From: Casuarius casuarius
Lineage: Eukaryota; Chordata; Aves; Casuariiformes; Casuariidae
DNA: 64,000 nucleotides
Reading direction: 5' to 3'
NCBI GenBank assembly: GCA_003342895.1
Contig: PTFA01000159.1
Location: 1,535,233 to 1,599,232 of the forward strand
In this document: positions 34,098 through 46,547 of the stretch, one piece after another
Numbering within the stretch: the stretch's first letter is position 1
How the letters are laid out: the number at the start of each line of letters is the position of its first letter
The notes under the pieces: model-generated
What the model saw: the letters and a program-made list of their open reading frames with translations, nothing else
The model's database searches: none
Told to the model about the DNA's origin: nothing
Translations under genes and position numbers: made by a program

Positions 34098-37000
34098 TTT
34101 GGAGTACTGTGGAATGGAATTAAATTTTGATCTGTCTGCAGTCTAGCTTCACCCAAGCTGAGAAATTGTCTATTAATGTGTTCCTTTTTGCTAAGTAAGG
34201 AATGTACGTATATGAATCTTGGAGAAAGACAGACTTATTTTTAATACACTTTAAATAAACAAACAACAACAATAACAAAAAATCAAGCACCAGCTGGCCT
34301 TCTGGCAAGCAAAATTTTTCTGATTTCTGCTATGGTTGTTGGTAACATTGACAGCTGCTAAATGTAAGCCCTAGTAGTATAATAAATGTTTGCAATTAAC
34401 ATCAGTGTTTCAGTTGCCAGCTCTTAGGCTGTTGTGTCATAGGAGAAGCAGGTGCTCTTAACAAATATTCAGCCCTGTAACAAAAATTCTAATAACAAAA
34501 ACGATAGTTCTGGTCACCATTTTTATTCTTTATTCCTGTAGATACCTCTTTAAGAGATCACTTTTCAACTGGAAATTGTATCTTCTAAAACATTGCATAA
34601 CATTCAGAGTAAGTTTTATGATGTTTATGAGAAAAGCTTTATTTAAATAGGGTAAAAGCTCCATTTACCCTGGAAGCATGCAGCATGGTTGCTCATATAA
34701 CACTGCAGAGCATGGCATTCTTTTGCCCTTCACCAAGTGCTTCCTCTTTATGGTTGGAAGATGGCGATAAAACGCTTCCTTGTTTGAAACGAATGCCAAA
34801 ACTCCCACTACCTTTAGTGGTGCCAGAATGTCATTCTTAGTCCATTAGATGTGTTTCACAGAGAGCCCTATGCTGGATATCACAGCTCTTCATAGACAGC
34901 ATGGTGTTGGTACTTCCCTTGATGGGTGATACGCGTAGGCTGTGTTATATAGGTGATACAGAGCATGGGAAAATGGGAGCAACCCATTCTGTCTTCCATT
35001 TTGCTAGGCACAAATGCTATTTTCAGCAATATAAAGGTTGCATTTTGTTCCTTATCTTTACTTAGAAAATAGTCTTTGTCCAGCTTATCTTTGAATCTTT
35101 ACTAGCCTCCCTTGCTGTAACAGATTAATAATACAGGACCAAATCTTCCCCAAAACCTCTCTCTGCTTGGATTCCTCCCACATGTTTTGCGGTTAGGTTT
35201 TCATCAGTTCTTTTGAAGTGACTAGTATTAGCTTTATTGTCTACCCTCAATGTGCTTCATCAAATTCTATGTACGTACACACTGGTTCCATCAAAATCAA
35301 ACGTCACCTTTGCCTACTCCTCCCGTCCCTCCAAAGGCGGGGGGCATGGGATAGGATCCAACTGCTCCAAGAGTCAGTATCAGAGGGAGCAGAGCAAGCA
35401 GGCGGCAGTGCCATGAATCCAAGCTGTTCCTGGCTCAGCTGTAGCCATGTAGGATGTCTTTCTAAGGTCATTGCTTCAGAAGGTGCTTCTCCATCCAGCT
35501 CTAAGATATGCAGCGTAGTAAAACATACAGGATTCCTTCTGTCAGTTTATCAGCATATGCATATTATCAGGTATGCTGCTGGACAAATTTCAGGATGATG
35601 GCAGTGCATGAGCACACAGCTGCTTGATTTGATAGTGGTTGCCATATGACAGCAGTGCCTTCCTTTCCTGTGGACCTGGAGTTATGCCTGCATAGCTCAT
35701 AAAATGATGTTTTGTGCCCCAGTTTGTCTGCTCAAGGATTATATAACATCGCTTTGTCTTTCTAATACAAAAACTTGGTATTGTTGTTGGCGTCCTATAT
35801 GCTTGCTATGAGGAAGTATACTGAAAGTTCATGAATGGTAAATGAAATCGCTGATACAAATCTGCATGATACTCTGTGTATGTAGACTGTACAACATTAT
35901 CTGATAGGCAGTTATTTTGTGTTTCCTTTTCAACTGAAGATTGATTTTAATATTTGAGAACCAATTTTTTTTCCATCCATATGAAAACTTTCATAGAAAA
36001 CAAGTATATGTAACCACATTTTGACAGTGTCTTTGCATCGGGGTCTGTTGGAGTGTCCCTGTTGTCTTCCTTTCTCTCGGGTCTCCTGGTCCCCGGTAGC
36101 TGGATGGGGTGAGGAGCTATGAGCCAGGGGAGCAGCTGGAGTGTATGGCAGCTGGCTCGTTGTGTGCACTCTTCTAGTGCTTCCTCACCATGCCTGTCAT
36201 GCACTCACATCTTATCCAATCCTCATCTCCTCACCACTGCACCACCTCTTATGTGCCAATTTTCTTGCCTACAGTCTCCCTTAAACGCATATATAAGTGC
36301 CAGGGGAGATGAGAAGGAAGCGAAAGGCATCTGTAGCCCAAGGAAAAGGAGGCCATGTCTTTTCCACTTTATATGCCCATGTTTCTGATGTTCAGGGAAT
36401 CCAGTCTGGATACACTGGCAGCACTGTATTTTGCTGATTGCACCTTGTTATGGTCATTTTTACCAGTAAAAAGCAAAGTCTGAAATTTTAAAACACTGTC
36501 GGAGCAGAACTGTTTGCTTTCTTCTGCCTCGTGTATGTGACTGTACAATGTGCTGAGCGATACAGAGTTCAGTCCTCTATGTACAATGTCGCTATAAGTA
36601 TTTCTTCTGCACAGACCAGAAGATTGAAGCAGAGTTTCCTGATGGGATAATTAGTAGCCTGAAATAATATGTGAGATCCTATGAGATGATAGGGATGCTG
36701 GGGAATTAAAGTCTATTACTACATGGCCCTTGTAGTGTTTCTAGACAAGCAGAGGTGTCTTGATGAATACTTTCATATCTGTCAGCTTGGCTTTTATTCC
36801 TCTGAACCAAAAAACATTCCAAAATGCGACTGAGAATACATGAGCAGAAAGACATATGTTAATGGCTGGTCTGGACAAAATACTCTGAATCTGCTTTGAG
36901 AAGTCCAGTCTTTGATGGTGGCCACATCACAAGAACTGAAGAATATCATTAATAAATGTGCTGAGCAAACAGGCAAAACTTGTTTTGTGGGTTTTTTTAG

Positions 37001-37181
37001 CCTGTTATCAGAATTTTACAGTGATTCTTTTTTTTTTTATAAGAACTTCATTACCTATTTCGTATGTATACACTTCTTTATGAACCTAAGGCAATATTTC
37101 AGTATTTCTTTGTTAAGGGATGAAGTCTTGAGTTACTTTGTGCGAGTAAGTGACAAATTCATGAAAGGGAAGTCCGAGTTT

Positions 37182-37194
37182 GGGGGGGGGGGGG
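37182..37194. repeat. Poly-G run (13)
   Basis: Thirteen consecutive G in AT-rich DNA. Confidence 0.95.
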
Positions 37195-38100
37195 AATCAT
37201 GGTCACCCATCTGTTTCTAATTAATTTTCTCAATGCTCTTTATAATGAAGAGCATGAACAAAATAATGTGCATATCTTGCTCTTGATTTTATAATTAAAG
37301 GGGAAAAAAAGCTAGTTATCCAGCTGGCAGAGAGTTTTCAACAGATTCAGACTACACTGTAGGAGGATGACAAGAGCTAGTGCAGTGCTTTACAAATAGT
37401 TTTATTTGTTCAGACCAAAGAAATGTTGGTTGGGCTGGTGGGTTAGGTGTGGAAAGAGCTGGGAAAAGAGCAGAAACCTGGAATGAGTATTGTAATTTAA
37501 AAGATTTAACAAAATAAAGGGGGGGGCAGGAAGTGAATTGAAATATAGATGAGTGAGAGGGGTTGCGTTTCACCTTGTCAGGGAAAAAGAATAAATAATA
37601 ACATAATAACAGAGAGAGAAATGTTACTGACTTGATTTGATGGAATCTGTTAGCTTGAAGAAAAAGGGAAGTTCATGGCATTGTTTTCAACTTGACTGTT
37701 TCTTTAACTTTTTGTAGGAAATGAATTGTTTTCAGTATCCACTGTTAATAAGTGTGATTTTTATGAGGAGTTTGATAATTTGAGGTATTTCTTTTTAAAG
37801 CTCCAACTTCTGAAGTCATGTGACAGAGGAGACATTTATCCTTAAAAAAGGATAAAATAGGAATTTAGTGTATCGTAAAGTATCTAAAATTGGAAGGTAC
37901 ACAGACTTCAGTAAAGATGTTTTCTTTTAAAATATTTTAATATTCTAATTAGTGTTGTATTCCACTTAAAAAAATTTTTGAAATCTTGGTACTTGCAATA
38001 CTGATACATATTTGATAAACACTCTAATAGGACTTTGATGTACACTGTAATGAATCAGTAGTAGTAAATGCCATTCAATGTGTATTTTGGTATGGTGGTA

Positions 38101-38134
38101 GGGAAAAATGAGTATTAGGGAAAAATGAGTATTA
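38101..38134. repeat. Perfect 2 x 17 bp tandem duplication
   Basis: The unit gggaaaaatgagtatta occurs twice head to tail without mismatch, which suggests a recent slippage or duplication event. Confidence 0.9.
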
Positions 38135-38729
38135 CATTTGCTAGTAGAGATAGGGGTGAGGTTGGCTGCATTTCCTGAGACTGTGGTGGCTGCACTGGCC
38201 AAGTATCATCCCTGTGATATAAAGAGGGGTGCAGTTGGCTGTAGAGTTAACAGAAATGCAGTAGTCTGGTTGTTCTGAGTCGCATTCGTATCTACAAGAT
38301 ATAATAATGCATAAATTTCTTAAATCCCTATTCAAGAAGGCATACCAGTGAAAACGCTGGTGTGTGAGAGAGTGTTGAAGGAGCTGGTTAGCTCTAGAAG
38401 CAAATGCAGTTATAAGCCTGTCTTCCCAACAGATGATGAGTGAGTTGCTGGGAGCTGCTTAATGTTGTGGGGTGTCTGTCTGTCTTTCCCTCTGTTCTGC
38501 CTTGGAAGCTGGAATGACCTCTGACAATTAGGATCCACTGTTCCAAGCAAATTGTTTATGGTCAGGGTGTTTTTATTACAGATTGAGAGAAGAAAGCCCC
38601 AGGGAAAAGAGATCAAGAAAGTGCTGTTGATGAAGTGTTACTTATCTTCTCTAGGAAATGAGTTTTACCTGTTAGCTTTCACAGGGATCACAGCGCTTGT
38701 TTAACATTTGGTAACTGGTTATGTGCTTT
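38135..38729. other. Noncoding stretch, no gene seen
   Basis: Mixed-composition sequence without a recognisable frame, repeat or RNA. Confidence 0.55.
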
Positions 38730-38810
38730 CTGGAGTCAGATCTTTAACTTCTTTGCACAGTGGAAATGATGATAGTTATAATTCCTATGTCCTTGAAGCA
38801 ATGAGGATAC
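38730..38810 (-). repeat. Possible MIR/L2-type fossil, antisense
   Basis: The run atctttaacttctttgcaca followed by gtggaaatgatgatagttataattccta recalls the antisense MIR/L2 phrase 'AACCTCTCTGTGCCTCAGTTTCCCCATCTGTAAAATGGGGATAATAATACCTA'. It is decayed and without clear ends. Confidence 0.3.
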
Positions 38811-40639
38811 AGGTTTTATGAACCTGTTAGGAAAATGATAAACTTATATGTAGCAAACAGATTTCCATGGGAGCTGGTAAGTATGTATATTGAAGAACTG
38901 TTCAAACAAATAACTTGTGTATGATCTTTCCTCATTTTAACAGGCAAATGTCAAACAGTATGGAAACCCTGTGAAATTTTCAGAGTTGACTTTTTTTCCC
39001 CATCTTCTTGTAAAACAATGAGGAAAACATGCTGATTTTTGATGTATGGAATTCCTGCAGGGGAGGAAGGGGAAACTGTTGTCATTGAGCAGCTTGATAA
39101 CTTTATTTGTGAAAGAGAGATGTTGGAAGTTAGAAATTTTGATGGTAATTGAACAAGGCACTTGCCAGAATAAGAAAGAGTTTAGAGCATACTACCCCAT
39201 CTATACCTGTCTTGAACAAAATGTATGACTTTTTTGGATGCTTGAACTGCTTAAGAACAGATTTAAGAGTTTGAGACCTTAAATTGTTAATAAATAATGA
39301 TATGCTTGGTTTAACACAGGTATAGTACAGATTGCAGAATGAATCACTGGTGTGCCTGGCTTTTCCATAGCGATGTGAGACAGCTCACTGACCAACCTGG
39401 CAGAGCAAAGCATAACTTGGTACTGGGGGAAGGGATGAGAGCAGGGTCTTGGGCTTAAGGAGAGCTAGAGCTCTTCACAGCGGCAAGGTTTTTTCTTTTT
39501 GTTCATTTGTTTGTTTGTTTTTCCCTTAGCAGCTACTTCTGCCTCTCACGTCAGCAAAATACCACTGAGAGCTGTGAGAGCCATCACTGAGTAGTTCTCT
39601 GTTGGGCAAGGACTGGGTGCTCCTGTTGCTCAGGAAGCTACATCTTGGGAGAAGTAGTAGGTGATTCCAGTTAGCAGTGAGCTTAGGGCTGAGTCGGAGC
39701 TGTGACTGGGCATGATGGTACTGATCAGAAGTACCTGGTAGCAGTTAGTTGGTGGCACCAAGTTCAAGCTGGCATTGCAGGAAAAGTGATGGCATACCTG
39801 GTTTATAAATAAGACCTTGGCATATTGCATGCTTCCACTTCCTGCTGCACTTTGAGGTCTAAGAACAGATCTGGATGACAGACTGCTCTTTCTTGGTTTA
39901 GTCTGAAGCTTACTGGTCCTCAGACTGATACCTGAACTGATCTGGGAAACTGCAATTTGCTACTCAGTAGGCCTTTTCCTTAGGGGCCATTAGACATTAA
40001 GAGATGGAGTGCCTAAACAAAGGTATCTAATGCTGTGTTGAACATCCTGGCGCATCCTGCCTGGCCTCCTCCTCCGGAAACGTGCAGATCTCCTGAGGTC
40101 CAATGTCTAAGACAGCTGCCTGCGCCTGGCAGATTTGACGACTAGTGTGTCTCAAATGGCACTTAAGCCCTATGTTTAGGCTATTGATCAGCTCACCTAA
40201 AGTAACAAAAATACGTAAAACATTTCAAAACAAAATAAATATATTACTACAATAGTTTCCCCTTCTTCACTGTGGTTCACAGAAGGCAAGGATTTTATGC
40301 GAGAACTGTCATTTTTCAGAACATATGCTCCTATTGAGTTAAATGGATGGGCTCCTATGGACTCCTCCTATTAAGTGAAAGTAGGATTTATTTGTAATAT
40401 ATTAATAGGAAATAGCTTCTTTTATTAAAAAAAAAAAAAAAAATTCTAATGTGATGGACATTCTTGGCCAACTATGTAGCTTTTCCTTACTTGATGAGAT
40501 CAAAAACAGCCTGACAATAAGAACATTTACAGAAGAAACTGGTGCAACCTCTAATCTGGGGTAGGCGAGTGAAATCATTTTAAAGGAAGAAATGAGTTTA
40601 TTGTTATTCAGTTGCAAATAGCCCACATTGTTGTTCATA
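38811..40639. other. Noncoding stretch, no gene seen
   Basis: Contains a (TTTG)n-like tract at about 39498-39523 and a 17-A run at 40427-40443. Frames reach 82 codons without a domain. The phrase ctcctattgagttaaatgga near 40330 faintly recalls the old amniote repeats. Confidence 0.55.
40427..40443. repeat. Poly-A run (17)
   Basis: Seventeen consecutive A. No target-site duplication or gene copy is recognised upstream, so there is no evidence of a retrocopy. Confidence 0.95.
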
Positions 40640-40870
40640 TCCATATACATTGTATAGCATCAGACTGCATTAATTTTCATCATATTTGCACTTGTGGATG
40701 GTGCTTATGACTAATTTGTAGATTATGCAGTGCCATATTGATTTAAATAGACTATATTTTAAAGCTACTATGAGCATTTTCTAGTAAAATCATTTAATTA
40801 TATTGACATTTAATGTTATTACAGCAGATAATTGACTCTAGATCAAAAATGTAATATGCGAGAGCTACCT
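40640..40870. promoter_or_regulatory. Candidate conserved noncoding block
   Basis: Non-repetitive AT-rich sequence with several homeodomain-like cores (cattaattttcatc, gactaatttgtag, catttaattata) and complex intervening words. The texture resembles vertebrate developmental enhancers. No open frame of note crosses it. This is inference from texture only. Confidence 0.25.
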
Positions 40871-41163
40871 GGAAGGTGCACAAAATCAATTGGCTCAGCA
40901 TTCAAGTTGCTCACTGTACTTATTTAAAAGAGAAGACAGTTTGGGGAGGAATGTTCTGGTCTCTGCTCATTCAGTAATGACTTTTAAAAGTTCAGTCCAC
41001 CTATATCTTAATACTATGTCTCTTTTATTGCCTCTTTTGTGCGTGCATCTTGGAAAAAGACTTCAGTCTCAGAAAGGCAAAGAGAAAAACCCTCATTGTC
41101 TTACAGAAAATGAGGTAGAGTGAAGTTACTTGCGAGCAGTTGCAAAGGGATGAATCTTCTTAT

Positions 41164-41181
41164 CCCATTGAATTCAGTGGG
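41164..41181. repeat. Imperfect palindrome within old repeat remnant
   Basis: cccattgaattcagtggg is an 18-base near-palindrome with one mismatched pair, centred on GAATTC. It matches the 'CCCATTGACTTCAGTGGG' core of old amniote repeats, so it is probably a repeat relic rather than a protein site. Confidence 0.6.
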
Positions 41182-42184
41182 AAAACATGCACTGACTTAG
41201 AGCCAGAGCATCCAGGATGCCTATAGCAGATGTCCAAAAAGCATCTATATCTCTAGAATCCACGCTGTCTTGTTTCAACATTAATTTCTAGTTAAAAATT
41301 CTATTTTTGTTATATTTTTAGTTTTCCTTCCATTATACCACACAGAGTAATGAATGACAGTGAGGCTGCTGGATGAACTTTCCCTGAGAAAATAATGAGT
41401 TAGGTTTGAACAGATTATATGCGGTTGCCTGAAAAATAGAACAGTCCATTTTTCAACCAAACTGAAATGTAGATATGGTACACTTGGTTCTGAGCCTTTT
41501 AACCTTAGGATAATAGGAATAAAGTAATGTGATAGAGTATGAGAGGAGCAGTTTATTATGCTCTAAAAATGAATATCCAGACTAATCTTGACTATTGACT
41601 GATAAATTCCTCATATTGGTTTTCTTGTTCATCAATCACTTTATTTATAGATATGGAGGAAGCTGTTGCTTCCGTAATAATGTGTTTTTTGACTAACCTC
41701 TTCTATGTGTCCCTGTTATACCATCATGGGTTTTGTTTGTTGTATTTTAGCATGATTCTGCAATATTCTGTGTTTTTTTGATAAGGTTACATTCCTGTTA
41801 TCTCAGTTCCTGAATATCAATAGCTACAGATTTGGTATCTCAGGCTTTCTAAATCAAGTGTTATATCCTGAAACAGAGTAAGTCATGTTTCCATTTTTCT
41901 GACTTTGGGCAGGTGTATTCTGCAGAAAATACCCTTTGCTTACAAACCCCCTGGGTACAGGGTAAAACGCACCTGAGATCACCACTTGGATAAAATGAGG
42001 CCTGGACTGTATCTGCCCAGCTTTAACTGATTAGATGATTCTGGCATGCACTGGAAAAGCAAAGCAGCACAGATGAACTGGGAACAACAACCTTACATCC
42101 TTGTAACATTGGGGTGGGGAGGCCAGAAGGTGATAATGATCCAAGTTATGTTAGCTGAGTGACATCTAAGATAGAGAACAATAA
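41182..42184. other. Noncoding stretch, no gene seen
   Basis: AT-rich unique sequence without a notable frame, repeat or RNA. Confidence 0.6.
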
Positions 42185-42400
42185 GTAGTTAAGACAGCAG
42201 CCCCTCCATGGGAGCACACCCGCAGACGTCCACCACTGTGCAGAAGGCTGAGCCTGGGATGGCACCACCACACGTAGCAGCCAGGCCACCAGCTGTGAGT
42301 TGGACGCGTTGACCAACCGGAGTTGTGTTCCCCAAGTCAGTGGTGCCAGTCACAAGTGGACCGGAGAGGCAGGGGCCTTGTTGGATGCGAGGGTATTTGT
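42185..42400. other. GC-rich patch with CpG, unidentified
   Basis: About eight CpG in 215 bases and a distinctly higher G+C than the flanks (acccgcagacgtcc, gttggacgcgttgacc, gtggaccggagagg). A minus-strand frame of 74 codons (42189-42413) spans it and is Gly/Thr/Val-rich, with repeated small residues but no domain I can name. It could be a fragment of a GC-rich repeat, a regulatory patch or a stray exon. I saw no clear splice sites at both ends. Confidence 0.3.
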
Positions 42401-43955
42401 ACAGAATACACAAGTGTCATAAATGAAAATCTTAGGATAGAAATCACTACTCACCTGCAATACTCATCCTGCTTGGTAAATAAATCCCCCNCACACACAC
42501 TGAGCTGTGTGCTTCAGTTCTTGCAGCTCCCCCACTGTAAATTCCCCTGTGACATCTGTGAATATCAAAACTATCTCTGCTAGGTAGGCCAAGTTGCCTG
42601 ACACGGGAGGACTTCAGTCCTCATAACAATTCTTCCAGCTTCGTACTGGGAAGGAGAACTGGCACCATGAACACCTCTGTATCCATTAGTATGCTTGTTT
42701 GGGACTCCTCCCTACACTCCAGAAGTCTGAGAAAACTTCCCCATACTAAAATTCAAAGGCACTTCTCTTTGAACCGTGAAAGGAGTCCCATGGGATCTTA
42801 ATGTAAGTGGATAATAGAGATTCGAGCAAGAATTTTATGGATTCCTGCAGACTGTATACCCCACCTGGATTGCACGATACTTCTTTTGATACTCCAATAT
42901 TTAGATTTTCCTTAACCCTACTTAGCAATCTTTTTAAAGGCCTGAGAATGTGATAGTATTTGGAGCCACTGTGATCTTCTGTACTTTTGCTTCTTTGCTG
43001 CTGTTATGTAGCTGGCTATGTTCACTGAGCTACTTGCATGATGTTGAGGTGGAGAGAATGTTCTTTTTTGGTTTTCTTTCTTTTTTTTTTTTTTCTTTTT
43101 TCTAAAAGAGCAGCTTGTGATAGCTTCTGTGAGAGGGGCAGCAGTTCTTTGAAAAAGGGATCATCTCATTATATGTGCCCTACTAAACCCCGTCTACTAG
43201 AGAGGGCTAAAGATTTTGCCTCCTATCTGCTTTTTGGAAGTATAGTGTAGAAGTCCATGTTTATAAGTGTAGTATAATTGAAAACTCTATAGTCGTCTTC
43301 TGTAATAAATATGATATGATAGATATGTTGCTCCCTCTATCGATCTTTCTCTTGTTTAGTCTAGATTGGTTTTACCCATATTTATGCTTTTGGTTAACTT
43401 GAGTTCAAGGTGTTAAACAAGTGAATAATGTGAGCAGCAGATTTGGTAACTCGGAATTCTTTCGTTTCTTAATTATGTTATTTGATCAGAAAGTTGTTAT
43501 GGAGGGCATGCATTTGAATACACGAAACGGATCCACATCCACAGGATTTATTCCACACCTTTATACTCCCTGACTGTCCCTGACGGACCAACCAGTGTGA
43601 TGATAGGGGGAGCAGGGCACCTCCGCTGGGCTTTAGCTACCAGTGAAGTAGTGCCTGGAGCAGGGAGTGGCACGCCGAATGATGGAGTCATTTTCTTTCT
43701 CCTGCTTTCTGGATTAAAGAACACTTTAGCTTTAATATGAGGTAGAGAGTTCCAGCAGCTTTACCTTGAAATATTCCATAGCCTGCTAGCTTGTGCTTCT
43801 GAAAAATAAGACAGATTCCCTTCAAAAAGTCAGGGGATTCAACCTGCATCTCTACTTCCCAAGTAACTGCCCCAGAAAAGTAAGTTAGTTAGCAGTATTT
43901 GTTGTCTTATCAACCTTGTATTTTCCTTTCCTTTGATTTTCTGTCATACTCCTTT

Positions 43956-43974
43956 AAAAAAAAAAAAAAAAAAA
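43956..43974. repeat. Poly-A run (19)
   Basis: Nineteen consecutive A. Simple sequence, with no associated element recognised. Confidence 0.95.
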
Positions 43975-44833
43975 GTCAAGGTTCAGGTCTTAGGGAATGT
44001 GGTTTGGGTGTGAAGTGAATGAAAGGTTTTGGTTTGACTAGAAAAGGCTTGTTTATTTTTGTGTTCTACCTAAGAAATGATTTTTAAAAGACATTCTTTA
44101 CCCCTCTAATAGTTTTCTTCCAAAGGAATTGGTAAGTTTCTCTTTACTCCTTTAAAAAAGACAAAACAAACTGCTTCATTTCTGAATAAAATAGCTCTTA
44201 TTTTAGAAGAGAGTCTTCATACAAGGAACTTTGCTGGAGCAGAAAATTTGCCCCCATCCCTGCCCCTCAAAGTGAGCGTTGCAGATACTTCCACTCAGTT
44301 TTCCTGTATGTAGGAAAGCACTTACTACATGTAACCTGCTAAATTCAGTGAACCTTAAGTAAACTTGGGTCAGTGTAAATTGGAAAGAAACGTCATCAGT
44401 AAGATCTACCTGAAGTTTAACGAGAGCTGGAGTCTAGAACTCCAGGAAAGTACATGTTCAGAAATCAGAACTGATTTGACCTGAATAAATCAGTCTTGTT
44501 CACTTCAGTGTATGTTGTGGGATCATTATTCAAGATGTTCATGTTTGAAAGGTTTGCAATTTGGAGAAAATGCAGAATGCTACAGGAGTGAAGTTATTCA
44601 TTACGGGCAAGCATACATACTTCATATAGGCACAATAGTGCCCACTGCTGAAGTTAAAACTAGGCATGTAAGGCGCTCTGCCTCCAGTCTGCTTAGTCTG
44701 CTTCGTTGTGTTGCCCCAAAATTTAAGTATAATTAGGTACTGTCTGTGTTGGGAGCATGTAGCTCTAGAGTTACTATTAAGATAGCAAATTTTCTCAGAT
44801 TAGTAACTCACTAAAATGAAACTACACTGGTTT

Positions 44834-44850
44834 AAAAAAAAAAAAAAAAA
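44834..44850. repeat. Poly-A run (17)
   Basis: Seventeen consecutive A after ttt. Simple sequence. Confidence 0.95.
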
Positions 44851-44999
44851 TCAGTTTTGGTACCCTTGTTGGGCGTGGGAAGGCAATGTCTGATCTTGTT
44901 GTTGTTGACTTTAATTCTCAGTCCCACCAGCAAAATAGGAACTTTTCACCTGTAAACAAGTATTTTTATAAAGTAACTGATAAATCCTGGTTGGACTGA

Positions 45000-45430
45000 C
45001 AAGTGTCAGTGTCGGAAAGCTTTTAAGGCCTGAGATGACTTCTGCCCTGCCCTCCTGCCCCTTTCTGCTGTATCTAGAGGACTTGATGGGATAAAGAGAT
45101 ACTGTTGTGCTAATAACCCAAACAGCTTGACAATGCTTTATGTCTCCGCTTGAGCTGGAGGTGTGATGGTAGGTGAAGGGGGGCCTTGATCCCTGAGTGA
45201 GCACAAATCTGGCTTGTTGGGGCAACGGCTGGGAGAGGAGCACTGCAGCAGCAGCTTGGCCACCTGAAGAAATCCTGGAGGCCTTTCTGGCCAAGCAGGG
45301 CTTGTACCGGAGCTCGCATCACCCCGACATCACTGCCGCTCTGTGGTCCAGGGTATTGGAGTTGGGATGCATCTGTGCACACCCCAGGCCACAGTCTGGG
45401 ACAGGCCCCTCGCTCTCTTATAAGGAGTCT
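45000..45430. other. GC-richer segment with overlapping frames on both strands
   Basis: Minus-strand frames of 127 (44911-45294) and 90 codons (45110-45382) and a plus-strand frame of 108 codons (45197-45523) overlap. Only one could be coding and none shows a domain. The segment is locally rich in G and C, with CTG/CAG words (gcagcagcagcttgg). I do not call a gene. Confidence 0.35.
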
Positions 45431-45559
45431 GTTATGTCTTATTATGGGCTCATCCTTTCAGTAAAAGAAGGAATAATTCTTTGCATTTCTATATTATTTC
45501 CCATGCAAATACTTGTGTATTGATTATATTAATGAGTTACGTCAAAATGCATTTTGAAT

Positions 45560-45660
45560 AAGTACTTTAATGTGTGCTCTTACAGATATGGAAACTGAGC
45601 TACTTGAGCACTTTTACCATGCCACATGCACACCTAAGGTGTGGCTGAGAATTTTTTTAA
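45560..45660 (+). repeat. Possible MIR/L2-type fossil
   Basis: tacagatatggaaactgagc, followed some 30 bases later by tgccacatgcacacctaagg and tgtggctgag, parallels 'TACAGATGGGGAAACTGAGGCACAGAG ... GTCACACAGC ... GTGGCTGAG' of MIR/L2/L3 elements. This is the best of the small fossils of this type in the window. Confidence 0.45.
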
Positions 45661-45739
45661 TCTACAAGCCTATATTTCTGCTTCCATAGAGGTAAAATAT
45701 TACTATAACTAAAGAAAAAGAAAACAAAAGGCTGCTTCA

Positions 45740-46110
45740 TCCCTAGATGTAGCATTTTTCTTCTCTCTGATCAGCATTGGCAGCTGTTCATTTTCTGCCT
45801 GAGTGAATTCAGAAGTCATTTACCTTACAAGTGATGAATGCTATATGACACTTGGTTGTCTATAACTTCCAGTGTTTAGTCTCAGCCTGACAAAAACTTC
45901 TGTTTCTTTCCAGATTTGCTAGTAATATTTCATTGAACTAATTATTTATCATGTTTCTGAATTGGGTCAGAAAGCCAATCATCTAATAGAGACGGCAAAT
46001 TTATTATGTCATGCTCACGCGAATCCATGAGAAAAAGAATATCCTGAGCAATCATGCCAGTGTTACTGGAGAGGATGTTTTAAGATTCTAGCAATAAATA
46101 TTATTAGAGA
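45740..46110. promoter_or_regulatory. Candidate conserved noncoding block
   Basis: Complex unique sequence with runs such as tgaactaattatttatcatg and agccaatcatctaatagaga. It is rich in TAAT/ATCA cores and free of simple repeats and of open frames over 60 codons. The texture is that of a deeply conserved vertebrate enhancer. The only support is compositional judgement. Confidence 0.3.
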
Positions 46111-46547
46111 ACAAGTTGTCTGTTCTGAAACACATCAGCTTTTATCGTACTGCAACTTATTAACTTACCATCTTCTTTCCATTTTGGATACATTCCTCAG
46201 TGCATAAAGAATTTGTTTTTTGCTGATCATCATCATTTCAGACTCAACAAATAGTCTATTAATAGAAATTAAACACAATTTTTAAGAGAGGAAAAATGAG
46301 GGTTACTGTTTACATGCTAGTTAAGAGGAATCTTGTTTTTGTGTTCTTCTTGAGTGAAAATTTGCAAGGCTGTGTCAGACTATTCCAACATCATTTCATT
46401 TTGACTGGTGTTTTGTGTAGAGTGTGTTTGTGTGTGTTAGAAAGTAAGTGGCTTCTCTGACAAATGTGTTACCATGAAGGGATTTAAAATTAAGTACATT
46501 CAGTTTTGTACTTAGTAATATGTTCCTAATCCTTCCCCTCTACTTAG

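Larger units (their letters stand above)
33756..38100. other. Long noncoding stretch, no gene seen
   Basis: More than 4 kb. It contains a G/T-rich low-complexity tract at 34041-34097 and a 13-G run at 37182-37194. The segment 36030-36240 is mildly richer in G and C and carries overlapping frames (79-89 codons) on both strands with no domain. The plus-strand frame at 35218-35598 (126 codons) is not recognisable. Confidence 0.5.
42401..44999. other. Noncoding stretch, no gene seen
   Basis: Contains an unresolved base at 42491 beside a short CA run (ncacacacac), a T-rich tract at about 43079-43105, and A runs at 43956-43974 and 44834-44850. Around 43520-43690 the sequence is richer in G and C (ctgacggaccaacc, cacgccgaatg) without an identified element. 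Frames stay at or below 86 codons. Confidence 0.55.

Noticed and set aside
40427..40443. Poly-A runs (also 43956, 44834, 49482, 57364) as tails of processed pseudogenes
   Set aside because: No gene-like sequence precedes them and I saw no target-site duplications. Simple homopolymer expansion is enough.
42481..42500. CA microsatellite
   Set aside because: Only about five CA units beside an unresolved base, too short to report as a repeat.
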